Shown here one piece after another: positions 47,336 through 59,138 of a DNA stretch of 64,000 bases. Positions within the stretch are counted from its first letter, which is position 1. The number at the start of each line of letters is the position of its first letter. The DNA is from Sweltsa coloradensis (lineage: Eukaryota; Arthropoda; Insecta; Plecoptera; Chloroperlidae): assembly GCA_024449915.1 (NCBI GenBank), contig JAMZAV010002042.1, positions 40,001 to 104,000 on the forward strand, given 5' to 3'. The position numbers were made by a program, and so were the translations under genes. The notes under the pieces were generated by a model that saw nothing but the letters and a program-made list of their open reading frames with translations, ran no database searches and had not been told where the DNA came from.

Positions 47336-48504
47336 GTTGAATAATTGTCACTGTCCATGTCTGGCATTGAAACTGCTTCACCATTCATATATCATATCTT
47401 CTTCATATGGATCGTTACTCTGTTGCATGACTTAATACTACTGTCTCTATTGTTGTTATTATCATTACTATGAAGCGAAGCTCCCCCTGATATATCACTT
47501 TTCGTCTGTGCATGTCATAAGTCTCGCGATAAAAATTGAAGATCAGTGTTTTTATCGACATTACCCTAAAATTTAAATGATATAGAATGTTTTTGGTAAC
47601 ATTTAGTGGCTAGCCCCTCCCCTCCCCCACCAACACTCCTCAAAAAATATGAAAAATCACAGCCCGGCACCTCCACCATTTTACCATGACCATTACTGAA
47701 CTCACATACCCAGCGCCGCCACTAAAAAGATGAACTCACGGCGACTTATTCTATCTTTGTATTCTTTTTCGACATTCTGCACTCCCGTACCCGTTTGTTG
47801 TTATTACCACCATTAATATCGGTTTTCTTTTCACTATTTGTATTTATTTTATTTTTATAGCCTCAAGCTGAGCTTCGCTATGTATAGTTGCTCCGAAGCA
47901 AGTAAGCAGATGCGCGTGGTACCGGCGGGCCAATGAGCGATCAGTATTTTAAATCGGACACCGCTTATTGGCAACAACTATAATGGGAGAATTCTTAGTG
48001 GGCGTATATTATTGCCTGGTAGTGTTTCAATGCTATACGTATCGACAAAAATTGCACGGACTTTTTTTTCGAAATTAAAAATTTGATAAAATTCCAAGTT
48101 TTTCAATATTATCATATTATATTTTTCAAAATGTTGGAAATTTTTGGTAAATTTTGGAATGGTTGTAAATTCAAAATTAGCAGTGACAAATTTTGAAGAA
48201 ATTATTTTAATCAAATTTTTTATCATTTGGTTACATTTTTTTTTTCAATTTTGTCACAACTCATCATGTTTTAATCATGTTTTGTATTTTGCTATTTCGT
48301 ATTGTCCATAAAATCTCTGTCAGCCACTGCATAAGTTTGTGAAAAAAACTGTAGTATCAAGGGAAGTCTGTATTTTCTATAGAAAGGATGTTGTTGATGC
48401 TAATCAGCTAGTTGGTGGTTAACATCGCTAGCCACTGTGCCGCAAAGAGTGTTTAACATACTATAATATGTTCAGAAGAAAAACAATCAACACTCAGTGT
48501 TACC
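47336..48504. other. Non-coding stretch with diverged repeat pieces
   Basis: 47640-47800 contains CCCGGCACCTCCACCATTTT and a block related to 19320-19450. 48060-48240 is very AT-rich with several AAATTTT-type inverted words. No gene. Confidence 0.4.
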
Positions 48505-48785
48505 CTTAATGCGAAAATGTGTCCTCTGCAGACCGCTTTCAGACCAATTTCCCGATCTCTTCGTATAGGATTGTTAATGTCATCCTTCTCAATGAAACGG
48601 CGGAGCAGTGAGTAGTGTGCGGGGTGAACGCTCTGCGGACAAAATATTATAATGATTGACATTTATGGCCTAAACAAAACTAAAGTCTTTTTGAGAATTC
48701 TTGAATTGACGTGGATCTAGACTACTCTTGCAACCTGTTCAGTATTGGCAATCATTTAGTCCTTTATTTTTACAAAAACAATTTA
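48505..48785 (+). repeat. Direct repeat, left copy (~280 bp)
   Basis: Nearly identical to 51305-51585: GCAGACCGCT, CCCGATCTCTTCGTATAGGA, GAAACGGCGGAGCAGTGAGT and ATTTAGTCCTTTATTTTTAC are all shared. The copies differ by a 17 bp indel near the start. Confidence 0.9.
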
Positions 48786-48934
48786 AGCTATATTTTCTAA
48801 ATTACATATATTGAAATTACATACATATTTAATTCATTTCATATTGAATTCTGATATAGCTTATCGAGTCTAGTTGTTATCCTCGCACGCTCCCATGTCC
48901 GCATGAAGCGTAACGCGATACGCGGGGCGCGACG

Positions 48935-50318
48935 AGTTTTTGCTCGTTGCCACTATAGGCACCGTGCGTTCATACAACTAGCGCCATGAGTGGTCAAATC
49001 TGGCATTAGTTGTGTGAAGATTTGGCAATCACCCATCCTTTTCCATGTTATTTGTACATTGTTAAATTGCCGTTGTAAATCGTACTAGTTGCTATGGATA
49101 TTGGAAATCGAATATAAACATCAATAAATTCGTTCTCTATCGTCGGCTGTACTAATCTAGTAGCAAAAACAGGACATTACGTCACATTTTACACTTTTAC
49201 TAGGCCCCGATTCTAAAACTTGAGCTAGATTTGATTCGTACGTTTTGGTTGGTAATGGATCCAGTTGTGGAAGGTCAAGGTCGTAAGAAATGCGATTATT
49301 TTGTTTGATTAGAGAAAATGTCACAACATTGGCCCTAGCCTAGACGTAAACACAACCAGATTATTAACTTTCTCAAATTAATAACAATAGAATGCTCAAG
49401 GAAAACCTACCAATAGTAAGAGCCTACCCCTAAGAATCCGTGCGTTTACGTTTTTCGTAACATTATACCATTTAAAATCCATTTCTTTCCGATTGAAAAT
49501 ATTAAACATGTCTATTTGCATTCTGTCATTTCGTTGATGTGACATTCAACTGTTCACAATTCATAAGAACAAAGAACTTAAAAGCTTTGCATTGCAAAGC
49601 GCTTCTGGAATTTATATTTCCGTTTCTGTATGATTCACATGGCCATGCAGTCGGCAACATGTGAACAAATGAATCGCAGTCAAGTGTCCCTCTACGAAAT
49701 GACAGAATGCAAATAGACGTGTGTAATATTTTCAATCGGGAAGAAATGGATTTTAAATGATATAATTTTACGAAAAACGTAAACGCACGGGATTCTTAGG
49801 GGTAGGCTCTTACTATTGGTAGGTTTTCCTTGAGCATTCTATTGCTATTAATTTGAGAAAGTTAATAATCTGGTTGTGTTTACGTCTAGGCTAGGGCCAA
49901 TGTTGTGGCATTTTCTCTAATTAAACAAAATATTCGCATTTCTTACGACCTTGACATTCCACAACTGGATCCATTACCAACCAAACAGTACCAATCAAAT
50001 CAAGCCCAAGTTTTAGAATCGGGACCTATAGTAAAAGTGTAAAATGTGACGTAATGTCCTGTTTTGGCTACTAGATTAGTACAGCCGACGATAGAGAACG
50101 AATTTATTGATGTTTATACATGATTTTCAATATCCATAGCAACTAGAACGATTTACAACGGCAATTTAACAATGTACAAATAACATGGAAAGGATGGGTG
50201 ATTGTCAAATCTTCACACAATTAATGCCAAAAGGAGCCACCCAGAGCTCTTCGTGTATTTTCAGTGGGCGCGCTCAGTGGCTAATCTCGGTGCCTATAGT
50301 GCGTTGACAAGAAGCGCG
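48935..50318. repeat. ~1.4 kb inverted repeat with arms of ~535 bp or more
   Basis: The well-matched arms are 49001-49535 and 49694-50229, separated by 158 bp. Examples: ACATTGTTAAATTGCCGTTG (left) and CAACGGCAATTTAACAATGT (right); GATTATTAACTTTCTC and its complement near 49863. I estimate well over 90% arm identity by eye. Weaker inverted similarity (CACTATAGGCACCG with CGGTGCCTATAGTG) extends it outward to about 48935 and 50318. No ORF. Confidence 0.9.
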
Positions 50319-50985
50319 TGGTTCACATAAGACTGCTACTAAGACACCGTCACATCATTAATTACATTTGACACCTTTTGACATTCACCTAGCTCATAGT
50401 CATAGTATCTCCGCCCTCTTTAATAACTAGCTTTGTTTCACTTGATTTACGCATGTCTATATTCCGAGCTAATGTCTGTCTTCCCCGTGGAGGGGGTGGG
50501 GTGGGGGCGGTAGCCGGTGAGTGCGGGACGGTACGGGACCGGCGCTAGTGTCAACAAGAGCATCGGGAGGAGGCAGTGAGAACTTGACATATGGAAAACG
50601 TTTCAATTTATACGCTCTTCTGCTCCCCTAAATACTGGGAGCTACTCTGATGCCCGCTGCTGCTTTGTGGAATACAACCAAGGTATGCATGGAGAAGCCT
50701 TGCTTTGAAGAGGCCAGCAAAAACCATTGTGGAGAGAGAAAAACTAATCCTCTGCTAATCACTTCGTTGAAGGTGGTCAATCTAATGGAGCTGAAAGATA
50801 CTTAAAACTGAATACCTTGTAAAAACTAATTGGTCCAAACCGTGAGTGTTGTGATTGGATTGAAATTTCAGAGAAACTTTGTTCGATGAATAGTTATTGA
50901 TCGACGAATGATGATAGGAATCAGGTGTGATCCGGTAATGGTGTTCAACAATTATTATTGTAGCAGCACTGTTTATTGTGACAAG
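50319..50985. other. Non-coding stretch, no gene seen
   Basis: A GC-rich patch lies at 50490-50560 (GGTGGGGTGGGGGCGGTAGC). Otherwise nothing recognised. Confidence 0.35.
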
Positions 50986-50987
50986 AC

Positions 50988-51031
50988 TCGGAGGAGGAGG
51001 AGGAGAAGGATGATGATGATGATGATGATGA

Positions 51032-51072
<41 letters not shown>

Positions 51073-51105
51073 GTGACGACGACGATGATGATGATGATGA
51101 TGACG

Positions 51106-51154
<49 letters not shown>

Positions 51155-51162
51155 TGATGATA
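50988..51162. repeat. Compound (GAT)n/(GAC)n microsatellite
   Basis: Alternating blocks of GAT and GAC (ATG/ACG) trinucleotides, preceded by GGAGGAGGAGGAGAAGG. Long open frames here are artefacts of the repeat. Confidence 0.95.
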
Positions 51163-51304
51163 AAGGGATGTCCGGAGTCATTCCACGAGGACTCGATCCT
51201 TTCTGAGGAAAACCTCGGAATAAACCTTCAGTCACGATTGCCACTCTCGACGTGATTTGAACCCTGGACCGCCCGAATCAGTCAGGCTTTACTTTAATTA
51301 ATGT

Positions 51305-51585
51305 GAAAATGTGTCCTCTGCAGACCGCTCACCTTTATAATGAGAGACCAATTTCCCGATCTCTTCGTATAGGATTGTTAATGTCATCCTTCTCAATGAA
51401 ACGGCGGAGCAGTGAGTAGTGTGCGGGGTGAACGCTCTACGGACAAAATATTATAATGATTGACATTTATGGCCTAAACAAAACTAAAGTCTTTTTGAGA
51501 ATTCTTGAATTGACGTGGATCTAGACTACTCTTGCAACCTGTTCAGTATTGGCAATCATTTAGTCCTTTATTTTTACATAATGAA
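51305..51585 (+). repeat. Direct repeat, right copy (~280 bp)
   Basis: Matches 48505-48785. The two copies bracket the 1.4 kb inverted repeat and the GAT/GAC tract. Confidence 0.9.
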
Positions 51586-52057
51586 TATTAAAACAACAAT
51601 TTAAAAACAATAGATTTATTTTAAGTGGCTGTACGCATTGTACGGTATATGTTATGTTTATTTCAAATGTATTGCACTTACTTTGTCTTAACTCTAACTA
51701 AAATAAGTCATTTATAATATTGTTTGTAGATGATGTTTTCTTTCTGCTGTGTACGGTCGTGACCGATTTCTCGTCGCCATCCTAGCATTTGCTCTTCGGA
51801 CTATGGGAAACCACGAAAACCATGTCAGGATGAAAGCTGTCTCGGAATCTCAAAGTATCATTCTTAGTTTAGAAATTTTCGAACTATTTTACACGTGTTG
51901 AGTATTATTGTCTTTTGAGTCTCGATGTATACATTGGGTTGATTGTATACTTTATTTGTTATGCATGAAGTCAATATTTTATATATAGTTGGTAGACATG
52001 TAATTGGCCGATATTTACTTGGGTACTTCGTGTCATTATCCTTCGGTTTGAGAAAGG
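51586..52057. other. Non-coding stretch, no gene seen
   Basis: AT-rich with no recognised content. Confidence 0.35.
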
Positions 52058-52740
52058 TTACTTTTCAGTAAAGAATTCGGGTATTTCTTTAACTCCATTT
52101 ATAAACTCGTTGAGACATTTTCTAATTTGATTATGAGTAGTATTGAATTTCTTATACGCAATTTTTTGAATATTTTCTTTACCTGGTGCTTTCCAGCTAT
52201 GTGTAGCACTGATTGTCGACTTTAATTCATCAATAGTTATACCTTCGAATCTCATCTCATTAATATCGCTCATCCTAGCTATTTCGTCTTGAATCCATTG
52301 TGCATCCTGGTTGTGTGCTACCGGGTTACCCCATATTCCTGTCCAAAACTCTTCTATCTCTGTCTTAGTTGGTGTTCCATTTCCTATTATTTCTTCGGTA
52401 CTAGATAGTTTTTGGTATAACTGTTTTTCCTTTTCTTTAAACATTTGGTTTTGTTCTTTTCTTATCCTAAATTTTTATGTCATTTTAATCTCTTAGCTAG
52501 AGCACTTACTTTTTGTTTAAGTGTATCCAAATTTTCGTCGTCAAATTCGTTAAGTGTGTCATGTTTTGTGTGAACCTTGAATCTTTCAAATATATTTTGG
52601 CAAATCTTATCACATTTTTGGATCGATTACCCATTCGGTATTGTTCCAGTCGACCGATGTCTCTCCTAAACTCAACGATTCTCCCAACTACAGTTTGTCT
52701 CATCTTAACTATAGCCCGACGTTTTAGGGTTCAAAGAAAC
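52058..52740 (-). pseudogene. LINE fragment: pre-RT linker region, family F
   Basis: In the minus sense, from about 52703: RQTVVGRIVEFRRDIGRLEQ, then a lysine-rich helix with two stops (LKQKVSALAKRLK, then HKNLG), then a clear block KEKEKQLYQKLSSTEE. After that come IEEFWTGIWGNPVAHNQDAQ, ITIDELKSTISATHSWKAPG and KCLNEFINGVKEIPEFFTEK. The FW-x-x-IW...HN...W block followed by W-K-A-P-G is typical of the region just before the RT in LINEs with a restriction-like endonuclease (R2/R4/NeSL-type), as recalled rather than searched. Coding stops at 52060 and no RT core follows. At least two stops and a frameshift show decay. Confidence 0.65.
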
Positions 52741-53439
52741 TAGGATGTCGCCTGCTCTATTATGAATGGTTGTAAATACGTCCGAATTTGACGGGAAGGA
52801 TGGGCCTCTCCGTAAAAAAAAAAAAAAAGTACAATCACATCCGATGCAAGTTGGTTGCTACCTCCCGAGTATCGAAAACCACTTGTATGTATGCCTGGGT
52901 TTAGTAGTTTACTCTTCTTGCTGCGCCTACATTACTATAAAGCCGCGCAAGATCAACGTTTCAATTACACTCGCTCAATCAATATCATCCCCATACAGGA
53001 TATAGGGCCAAGGTCGCACTGGATGTGACTGTACTTTACTGCTCTGCGGAGTCCACTTCAGCTGTCAAACTGTGATACGTTTACAATGCGACCACCACTG
53101 TCTGCGCTCTTTGAACCCACAAAACGCCGGGCGCTAGTTAAGATGAGACAAACTTGTTGTCGCTTTTCCCATTTCGTACTTTTCTTCTCCTGTATTGTCT
53201 TTGAACATGTTGCAGATTTTACCTTTAAGCCCTAATATCTAACCACTGCTACAGTGGCACAATAAATTGCCGCATGAACGTCTGCAAATGATAGTTCGTC
53301 TTGTGTGTAATCTGATAAAATATGTGTGTTCATTATGTGTACCGCTGTCTTCATTTCCTTTGAATGCTTGGGTTAAGGTATGTATGGTCTTCTGTTTGGT
53401 TGTATGTGCGCAAACTCTGACATGGCTGTTGTAAATGCT
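52741..53439. other. Non-coding stretch, no gene seen
   Basis: A 15-base A run lies near 52816. Near 52910-53100 the sequence is less AT-rich; no repeat relation seen. Confidence 0.35.
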
Positions 53440-53597
53440 AAAGCTAGGATGTTCTTTAGATTGATCATGTCAGGTATATTTTCTATTGCGTTATGCATAT
53501 CTACCTCTTGTGTTTGATCGTCTAGTTGTTCTGGGTATCTTGATCTTCTTGGTTGGTTTGGCATTTCTAGTGGTTCTGGACGTTCTGGTAGGTCTTT
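53440..53597 (-). repeat. Second copy of the 39.57-39.72 kb segment
   Basis: Nearly identical to 39567-39717, including GCTAGGATGTTCTT, ATCTACCTCTTGTGTTTGAT and GTTCTGGACGTTCTGGTAGG. On the minus strand both copies are open and read PNQPRRSRYPEQLDDQTQEV. The segment stops after one 18 bp unit and runs into T-rich sequence and (ATT)n. Confidence 0.85.
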
Positions 53598-53626
53598 TTT
53601 TTAGTATTTTTTTTTAAATTTATATT

Positions 53627-53628
53627 TA

Positions 53629-53688
<60 letters not shown>

Positions 53689-53716
53689 CGTCGTCGTCGT
53701 CGTCGTCGTCGTCGTC
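53627..53716. repeat. (ATT)n followed by (CGT)n, block 8
   Basis: About 20 ATT units change without interruption to 8-9 CGT units, then CATCATTTAATAAA. Confidence 0.95.
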
Positions 53717-55137
53717 ATCATTTAATAAATTGTCAGCTGCTGGTTTTTATTTGTGTTATTACGTGCGACCACTACTCCACGAATAAGGTAAAACGTGATT
53801 CAATGGAACAAACTTGACTATTGAATATTCTCTTGAAACCACTCATCAATTTATAATCTAGCAATAAAATTACAAAATGGTAATGGTCACAAATTAAATC
53901 ATTAATAAGGTTTTCGATTTTGCTTTTCGCGTTCAAAACTATGGGTTATTGTAAATTACAATAGAATATATTTTTATTTTTGACTCGTACGTGTGAAATC
54001 TTAAAAAAAAAAGTTCAATATGACTATTAAATAAGCTTACATATAACAATTGTTGTTACTGTTTGTTTTATTGTGATTCCTTAGCATTCTAGTCCGGCCT
54101 GCTTTCTGGCAATGTTGTTGAGTGAAAGCAAATGCTTACTACCATCCATCTGTTTCTTTCTCACAAACATTGGTCTTTACTTATTAACCGATGAGCTAAA
54201 ATGCACACGACCACTATTGATGATATATCATTTATATTTCGATCGATACGCTCACCACAAGCGAATGTATTCAAGATCATCTGCAGCAGCTCGAAATTAT
54301 CCCACGCTTATAACTAGTGCCGTTAATTTCTAATAAGGTATTATCTTACCACGACAATACCCCTCTCCAACCCTGCCCACCACTCCGCACTAAAGCTCGA
54401 GATATTAAATGAATCCCAAGTTTTGTACTTGTTCGATATCATCGCTACACTTATCAAATATTCATTTAATAGCCTATGTAAATAAATCTTTTAAATTACT
54501 ATCGATACCTTAAACAGGCTTGGTTTCGTATCTTAATTAGCATGGTATAAATGAGATGCAATGTAATTACCATAATCCAAACAACAAGGCTACAGACAGC
54601 AAACCCCCTCCCTCCGGACTTTTCAAGTGTTGTCTTACAATTTCAGAATGAAAAGATTGCGTTTTACTGAGAAGTTTTATTTATTTTTCATTTGGGATGA
54701 GTTTTTTTCTACCGTGGTACAGACTCAATTGTGATTTTAAAAGCAAACAAAGCCCGTTCTTCTCTATCGTCTTAATTTGCGTACGCTATTTATTAATGTA
54801 GGCTGGCATCAGGATAATTCTCATAATAAGGGCTACTATTCCGTCCGCGAGACTTGCAAGCTGCAACAACCCGTCATTTCGCCGTGCCCGTATCAAACCA
54901 TAAACATAGAATAAAGTCCATCTTTCTAATATGAACGCCTACAAAGTTTCCAAACACGTTTACTTTCTATCCCACATAATAATGACCACTGCTAAGAGGT
55001 AACCATGCACCCACATCTCCACGCAAACAATTTACTTTTTGGGTTAATTTAATTTAATCTTACATATTATAATGTTGGTATAGGTCTTCGAACACATTCC
55101 GCCGCTTGTTTGAGTCGGCTGCTACAGACATTGCATG
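53717..55137. other. Non-coding stretch, no gene seen
   Basis: AT-rich with no recognised content. Confidence 0.35.
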
Positions 55138-57244
55138 GTCTGTGGCCTGGCACTCGACGTCCTCACGTCCTAGTAAGTGACTCGTGACCATGCCAGATGC
55201 GATTCTAGGGAAACGTCTGTAGCCTGGCACTCGACGTCCTCACGTCCTAGTAAGTGACTCGTGACCATGCCAGATGCGATTCTAGTGAAACGTCTGAAGC
55301 CTGGCACTCAACGTCCTCACGTCCTAGTAGGTGACTAGTGACCATGCCAGATGCGATTCTGGCGAAACGTCTGTAGCCTGGCACTCAACGTCCTCACGTC
55401 CTAGTAAGTGACTCGTGACCATGCCGGATGCGATTCTAGTGAAACGTCTGTAGCCTGGCACTCAACGTCCTCACGTCCTAGTAAGTGACTCGTGACCATG
55501 CCAGATGCGATTCTAGTGAAACGTCTGTAGCCTGGCACTCAACGTCCTCACGTCCTAGTAAGTGACTCGTGACCATGCCAGATGCGATTCTAGCCAAACG
55601 TCTGTAGCCTGGCACTCGACGTCCTCACGTCCTAGTCAGTGACTCATGACCATGCCAGATGCGATTCTGGTGAAACGTCTGTAGCCTGGCACTCGACGTC
55701 CTCACGTCCTAGTAAGTGACTCGTGACCATGCCAGATGCGATTCTGGCGAAACGTCTGTAGCCTGGCACTCGACGTCCTCACGTCCTAGTAAGTGACTCG
55801 TGACCATGCCAGATGCGATTCTAGTGAAACGTCTGTAGCCTGGCACTCAACGTCCTCACGTCCTAGTAGGTGACTAGTGACCATGCCAGATGCGATTCTG
55901 GTGAAACGTCTGTAGCCTGGCACTCAACGTCCTCACGTCCAAATTGGTGACTAGTGACCATGCCAGATGCGATTCTAGCGAAACGTCTGTAGCCTGGCAC
56001 TCAACGTCCTCACGTCCTAGTAAGTGACTCGTGACCATGCCAGATGCGATTCTGGTGAAACGTCTGTAGCCTGGCACTCAACGTCCTCACGTCCTAGTAA
56101 GTGACTCGTGACCATGCCAGATGCGATTCTGGCGAAACGTCTGTAGCCTGGCACTCAACGTCCTCACGTCCTAGTAAGTGACTCGTGACCATGCCAGATG
56201 CGATTCTGGCGAAACGTCTGTAGCCTGGCACTCGACGTCCTCACGTCCTAGTATGTGACTAGTGACCATGCCAGATGCGATTCTGGCGAAACGTCTGTAG
56301 CCTGGCACTCAACGTCCTCACGTCCTAGTTGGTGACTAGTGACCATGCCAGATGCGATTCTAGCGAAACGTCTGTAGCCTGGCACTCAACGTCCTCACGT
56401 CCTAGTAAGTGACTCGTGACCATGCCAGATGCGATTCTGGCGAAACGTCTGTAGCCTGGCACTCGACGTCCTCACGTCCTAGTAAGTGACTAGTGACCAT
56501 GCCAGATGCATATCTAGCGAAACGTCTGTAGCCTGGCACTCAACGTCCTCACGTCCAAAAGTAAGTGACTCGTGACCATGCCAGATGCGATTCTGGCGAA
56601 ACGTCTGTAGCCTGGCACTCGACGTCCTCACGTCCTAGTAAGTGACTCGTGACCATGCCAGATGCGATTCTGGCGAAACGTCTGTAGCCTGGCATTCGAC
56701 GTCCTCACGTCCAAAAGTAAGTGACTCGTGACCATGCCAGATGCGTTTCTGGTGAAACGTCTGTAGCCTGGCACTCGACGTCCTTACGTCCTAGTAAGTG
56801 ACTCGTGACCATGCCAGATGCGATTCTGGCGAAACGTCTGTAGCCTGGCACTCGACGTCCTCACGTCCTAGTAAGTGACTCGTGACCATGCCAGATGCGA
56901 TACTGGCGAAACGTCTGTAGCCTGGCACTCGACGTCCTCACGTCCTAGTAAGTGACTCGTGACCATGCCAGATGCGATTCTAGGGAAACGTCTGTAGCCT
57001 GGCACTCGACGTCCTCACGTCCTAGTAAGTGACTCGTGACCATGCCAGATGCGATTCTAGGGAAACGTCTGTAGCCTGGCACTCGACGTCCTCACGTCCT
57101 AGTAAGTGACTCGTGACCATGCCGGATGCTTTTCTAGGGAAACGTCTGTAGCCTGGCACTCGACGTCCTCACGTCCTAGTAAGTGACTCGTGACCATGCC
57201 GGATGCGATTCTGGCGAAACGTCTGTAGCCTGGCACTCGACGTC
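55138..57244. repeat. Satellite array: ~27 copies of a 77 bp unit
   Basis: The unit reads GTCTGTAGCCTGGCACTCGA, CGTCCTCACGTCCTAGTAAG, TGACTCGTGACCATGCCAGA, TGCGATTCTAGGGAAAC. Variants are mostly at fixed places: CTCGAC/CTCAAC, AAGTGACTCG/AGGTGACTAG, and TAGGG/TAGTG/TGGCG/TGGTG before AAAC. Three units carry CCAAAAG or CCAAATT instead of CCTAGT (near 55940, 56556, 56711). The array ends abruptly inside CTCGACGTCGAG. Some copies can form CCAGA-loop-TCTGG. No coding meaning; minus-strand open frames are a by-product of the repeat. Confidence 0.95.
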
Positions 57245-57799
57245 GAGTGAATCAAATATTGAAATCAACGATGGATTAACGATTAAATCAATCCGTACAG
57301 TCTATAATAATCAATCAATTTCATCAATGCATAAACGACAGTGTATTTTATAATGGATTGAACGTCGATACAAGATGACGGGTTGCGTCTTCGCACATCA
57401 ATGACATCGACGTTGCTCTAGTTGTATTGTTACATGTAAATAATCATTCTTTCTCGTTGAGTATATTCTTATAATAACGCAGGACCACTTTACCCCTTTC
57501 ATCTCCAATCCATCTTTGTCACCCTTCTTGAACCCTCCCCTTCCCTCTTCCCCTTCAGATGATTTCTTCCGTTAATTTAATTTAGAACACGATGACTGGC
57601 AAAAAGATAATTTTTACCGACAAATTAATTTTTTTATGTGCATCTTCGAGATTTCTTTTATCATTCCTTAGGATTTATGATTATTCACTTACAAACATAT
57701 GCATAACAAGTATTCTCAACCAAACTCATTGTTAAATGGCATCACCTCTACTCACAATGGAAAGAAATATTCAAAGCCGGAAAACGTAGATTTTATTCT
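57245..57799. other. Non-coding stretch, no gene seen
   Basis: AT-rich, with a C-rich patch near 57530-57560. Confidence 0.35.
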
Positions 57800-57809
57800 T
57801 TTCCTTCCA

Positions 57810-57873
57810 TATAAGAGAAGAGAGGCGTGGAGGCGTGCGTCCATGGTGTATACCTTAATACTAGGAAAACGCT
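57810..57873 (+). repeat. Isolated partial unit of the 86 bp minisatellite
   Basis: AAGAGAAGAGAGGCGTGGAG, GCGTGCGTCCATG, TGTATACCTTAATA matches the array at 58430-58640. Confidence 0.8.
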
Positions 57874-58430
57874 CAGTTGGACGCGTTGTTGAGCGAGCAC
57901 CGGTACGTGCAACATGACCCGAGTACGACATTCCCATAAGGCCCACCACACAGTGTAGGCCTAACTGGATATTGACATTGTACACTATATTATACTATTC
58001 CTACATCTTTGCATTGTACTAATTCACGTCATGCCTTCTAAAGTGTATCTTTGTATCTTCACTGCCTCCTTCATTTTTAACATCATTTTTGAATCATGAT
58101 TACGAATAAGTCTTTAAGGTCTTGACCGATTAAGCTGAAAATTTGGAAAATAGGAGAGAATGTTGTACTTATTGACCCTGCAAAATTTCATAACGATCGG
58201 AACATTTTTTTTTTTTTTTTTAATTTTTATAACCAACAATCGGATTTTGTTCAAAAACTATACAGCAACCCGCCTAGGTGGTATGTACATGTGTAAAAAA
58301 TTTCAGGTCGATCAGAGAAACGGTGCGACCTGTATCGAAGCAGTAACAGAAAAAAACAAAAAAACAAAAAAACAAAAAAAACAGACATTCGAGCCATAAG
58401 AGTCAAGTGGAGACGCTCGCTACGCTCGCT
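57874..58430. other. Non-coding stretch with poly-T/poly-A
   Basis: Contains TAGGCCTA near 57955, a 20-base T run near 58205 and an A-rich AACAAAAA repeat near 58355-58380. GACGCTCGCTACGCTCGCTC near 58413 echoes GAGCGTAGCGAGCG near 61087. Confidence 0.35.
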
Positions 58431-58640
58431 CAATAACTTTGGCAGAATTATTTCATATATTACCAAGATACAAGAGAAGAGAGGCGTGGAGGCGTGCATC
58501 CATGCTGTATACCTTATTATAACTTTGGTAGGATAATTTCATATATTACCAAGATACAAGAGAAGAGAGGCGTGGAGGCGTGCGTCCATGCTGTATATCT
58601 TAATATAAATCTGGCAGAATTATTTCTCGATTTGTTTAGT
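58431..58640 (+). repeat. 86 bp minisatellite, left part of split array
   Basis: Two and a half units of AACTTTGGCAGAATTATTTC, ATATATTACCAAGATACAAG, AGAAGAGAGGCGTGGAGGCG, TGCGTCCATGCTGTATACCT. The last unit is cut after AGAATTATTTCTC. Confidence 0.85.
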
Positions 58641-58667
58641 CGGAAAACACTCCCGAAGGTGTAATTA

Positions 58668-59138
58668 ATATCCAACCAAATACAAAAATTTGTAAAAAAA
58701 AAAAAAAACGGCAGCCAAGCTTTCCTTCAAAAGTCTTCGGCTGTGAATGCTGTGAGATATAGAAGTTGAGCCAAGCTTTTTATTCTTTCTCCCTAGTTTC
58801 GCTTTGAAAATAAGTAAGATCATTTCGCCTGTTGACGAGCGCCAAGCCAAAGATTTTTGTGGTAAAAAAGTAAAATTTTTAAACTCGAAATCATAAAAAA
58901 ATTGCTTGGCCATTGAATTTGGAAATTTGGAAATTTGAAACTTTTTTACCACAAAAATCTTTGGCTTGGCGCTCGTCAACAGGCGAAATGATCTTTCTTA
59001 TTTTCAAAGCGATACTAGGGAGAAAGAATAAAAAGCTTGGCTCAACTTCTATATCTCACAGCATTCACAGTCGAAGACTTTTGAAGGAGAGCTTGGCTGC
59101 CGTTTTTTTTTTACAAATTTTTGTATTTGGTTGGATAT
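58668..59138. repeat. ~471 bp palindrome of copy 2
   Basis: Same arms as copy 1: ATATCCAACCAAATACAA at the left, inverted at the right, with the centre near 58915. Slightly shorter at the centre than copy 1. Confidence 0.9.

Noticed and set aside
50908..51255. Poly-Met/Thr and poly-Ser open frames
   Set aside because: Entirely due to the GAT/GAC microsatellite.
55874..56077. Repeat-peptide ORF in the 77 bp satellite
   Set aside because: 77 is not a multiple of three, so the frame changes every unit. It is open only where variants happen to remove stops.
55138..57244. CRISPR-like array
   Set aside because: The whole 77 bp unit is repeated with no unique spacers, and the DNA is eukaryotic.
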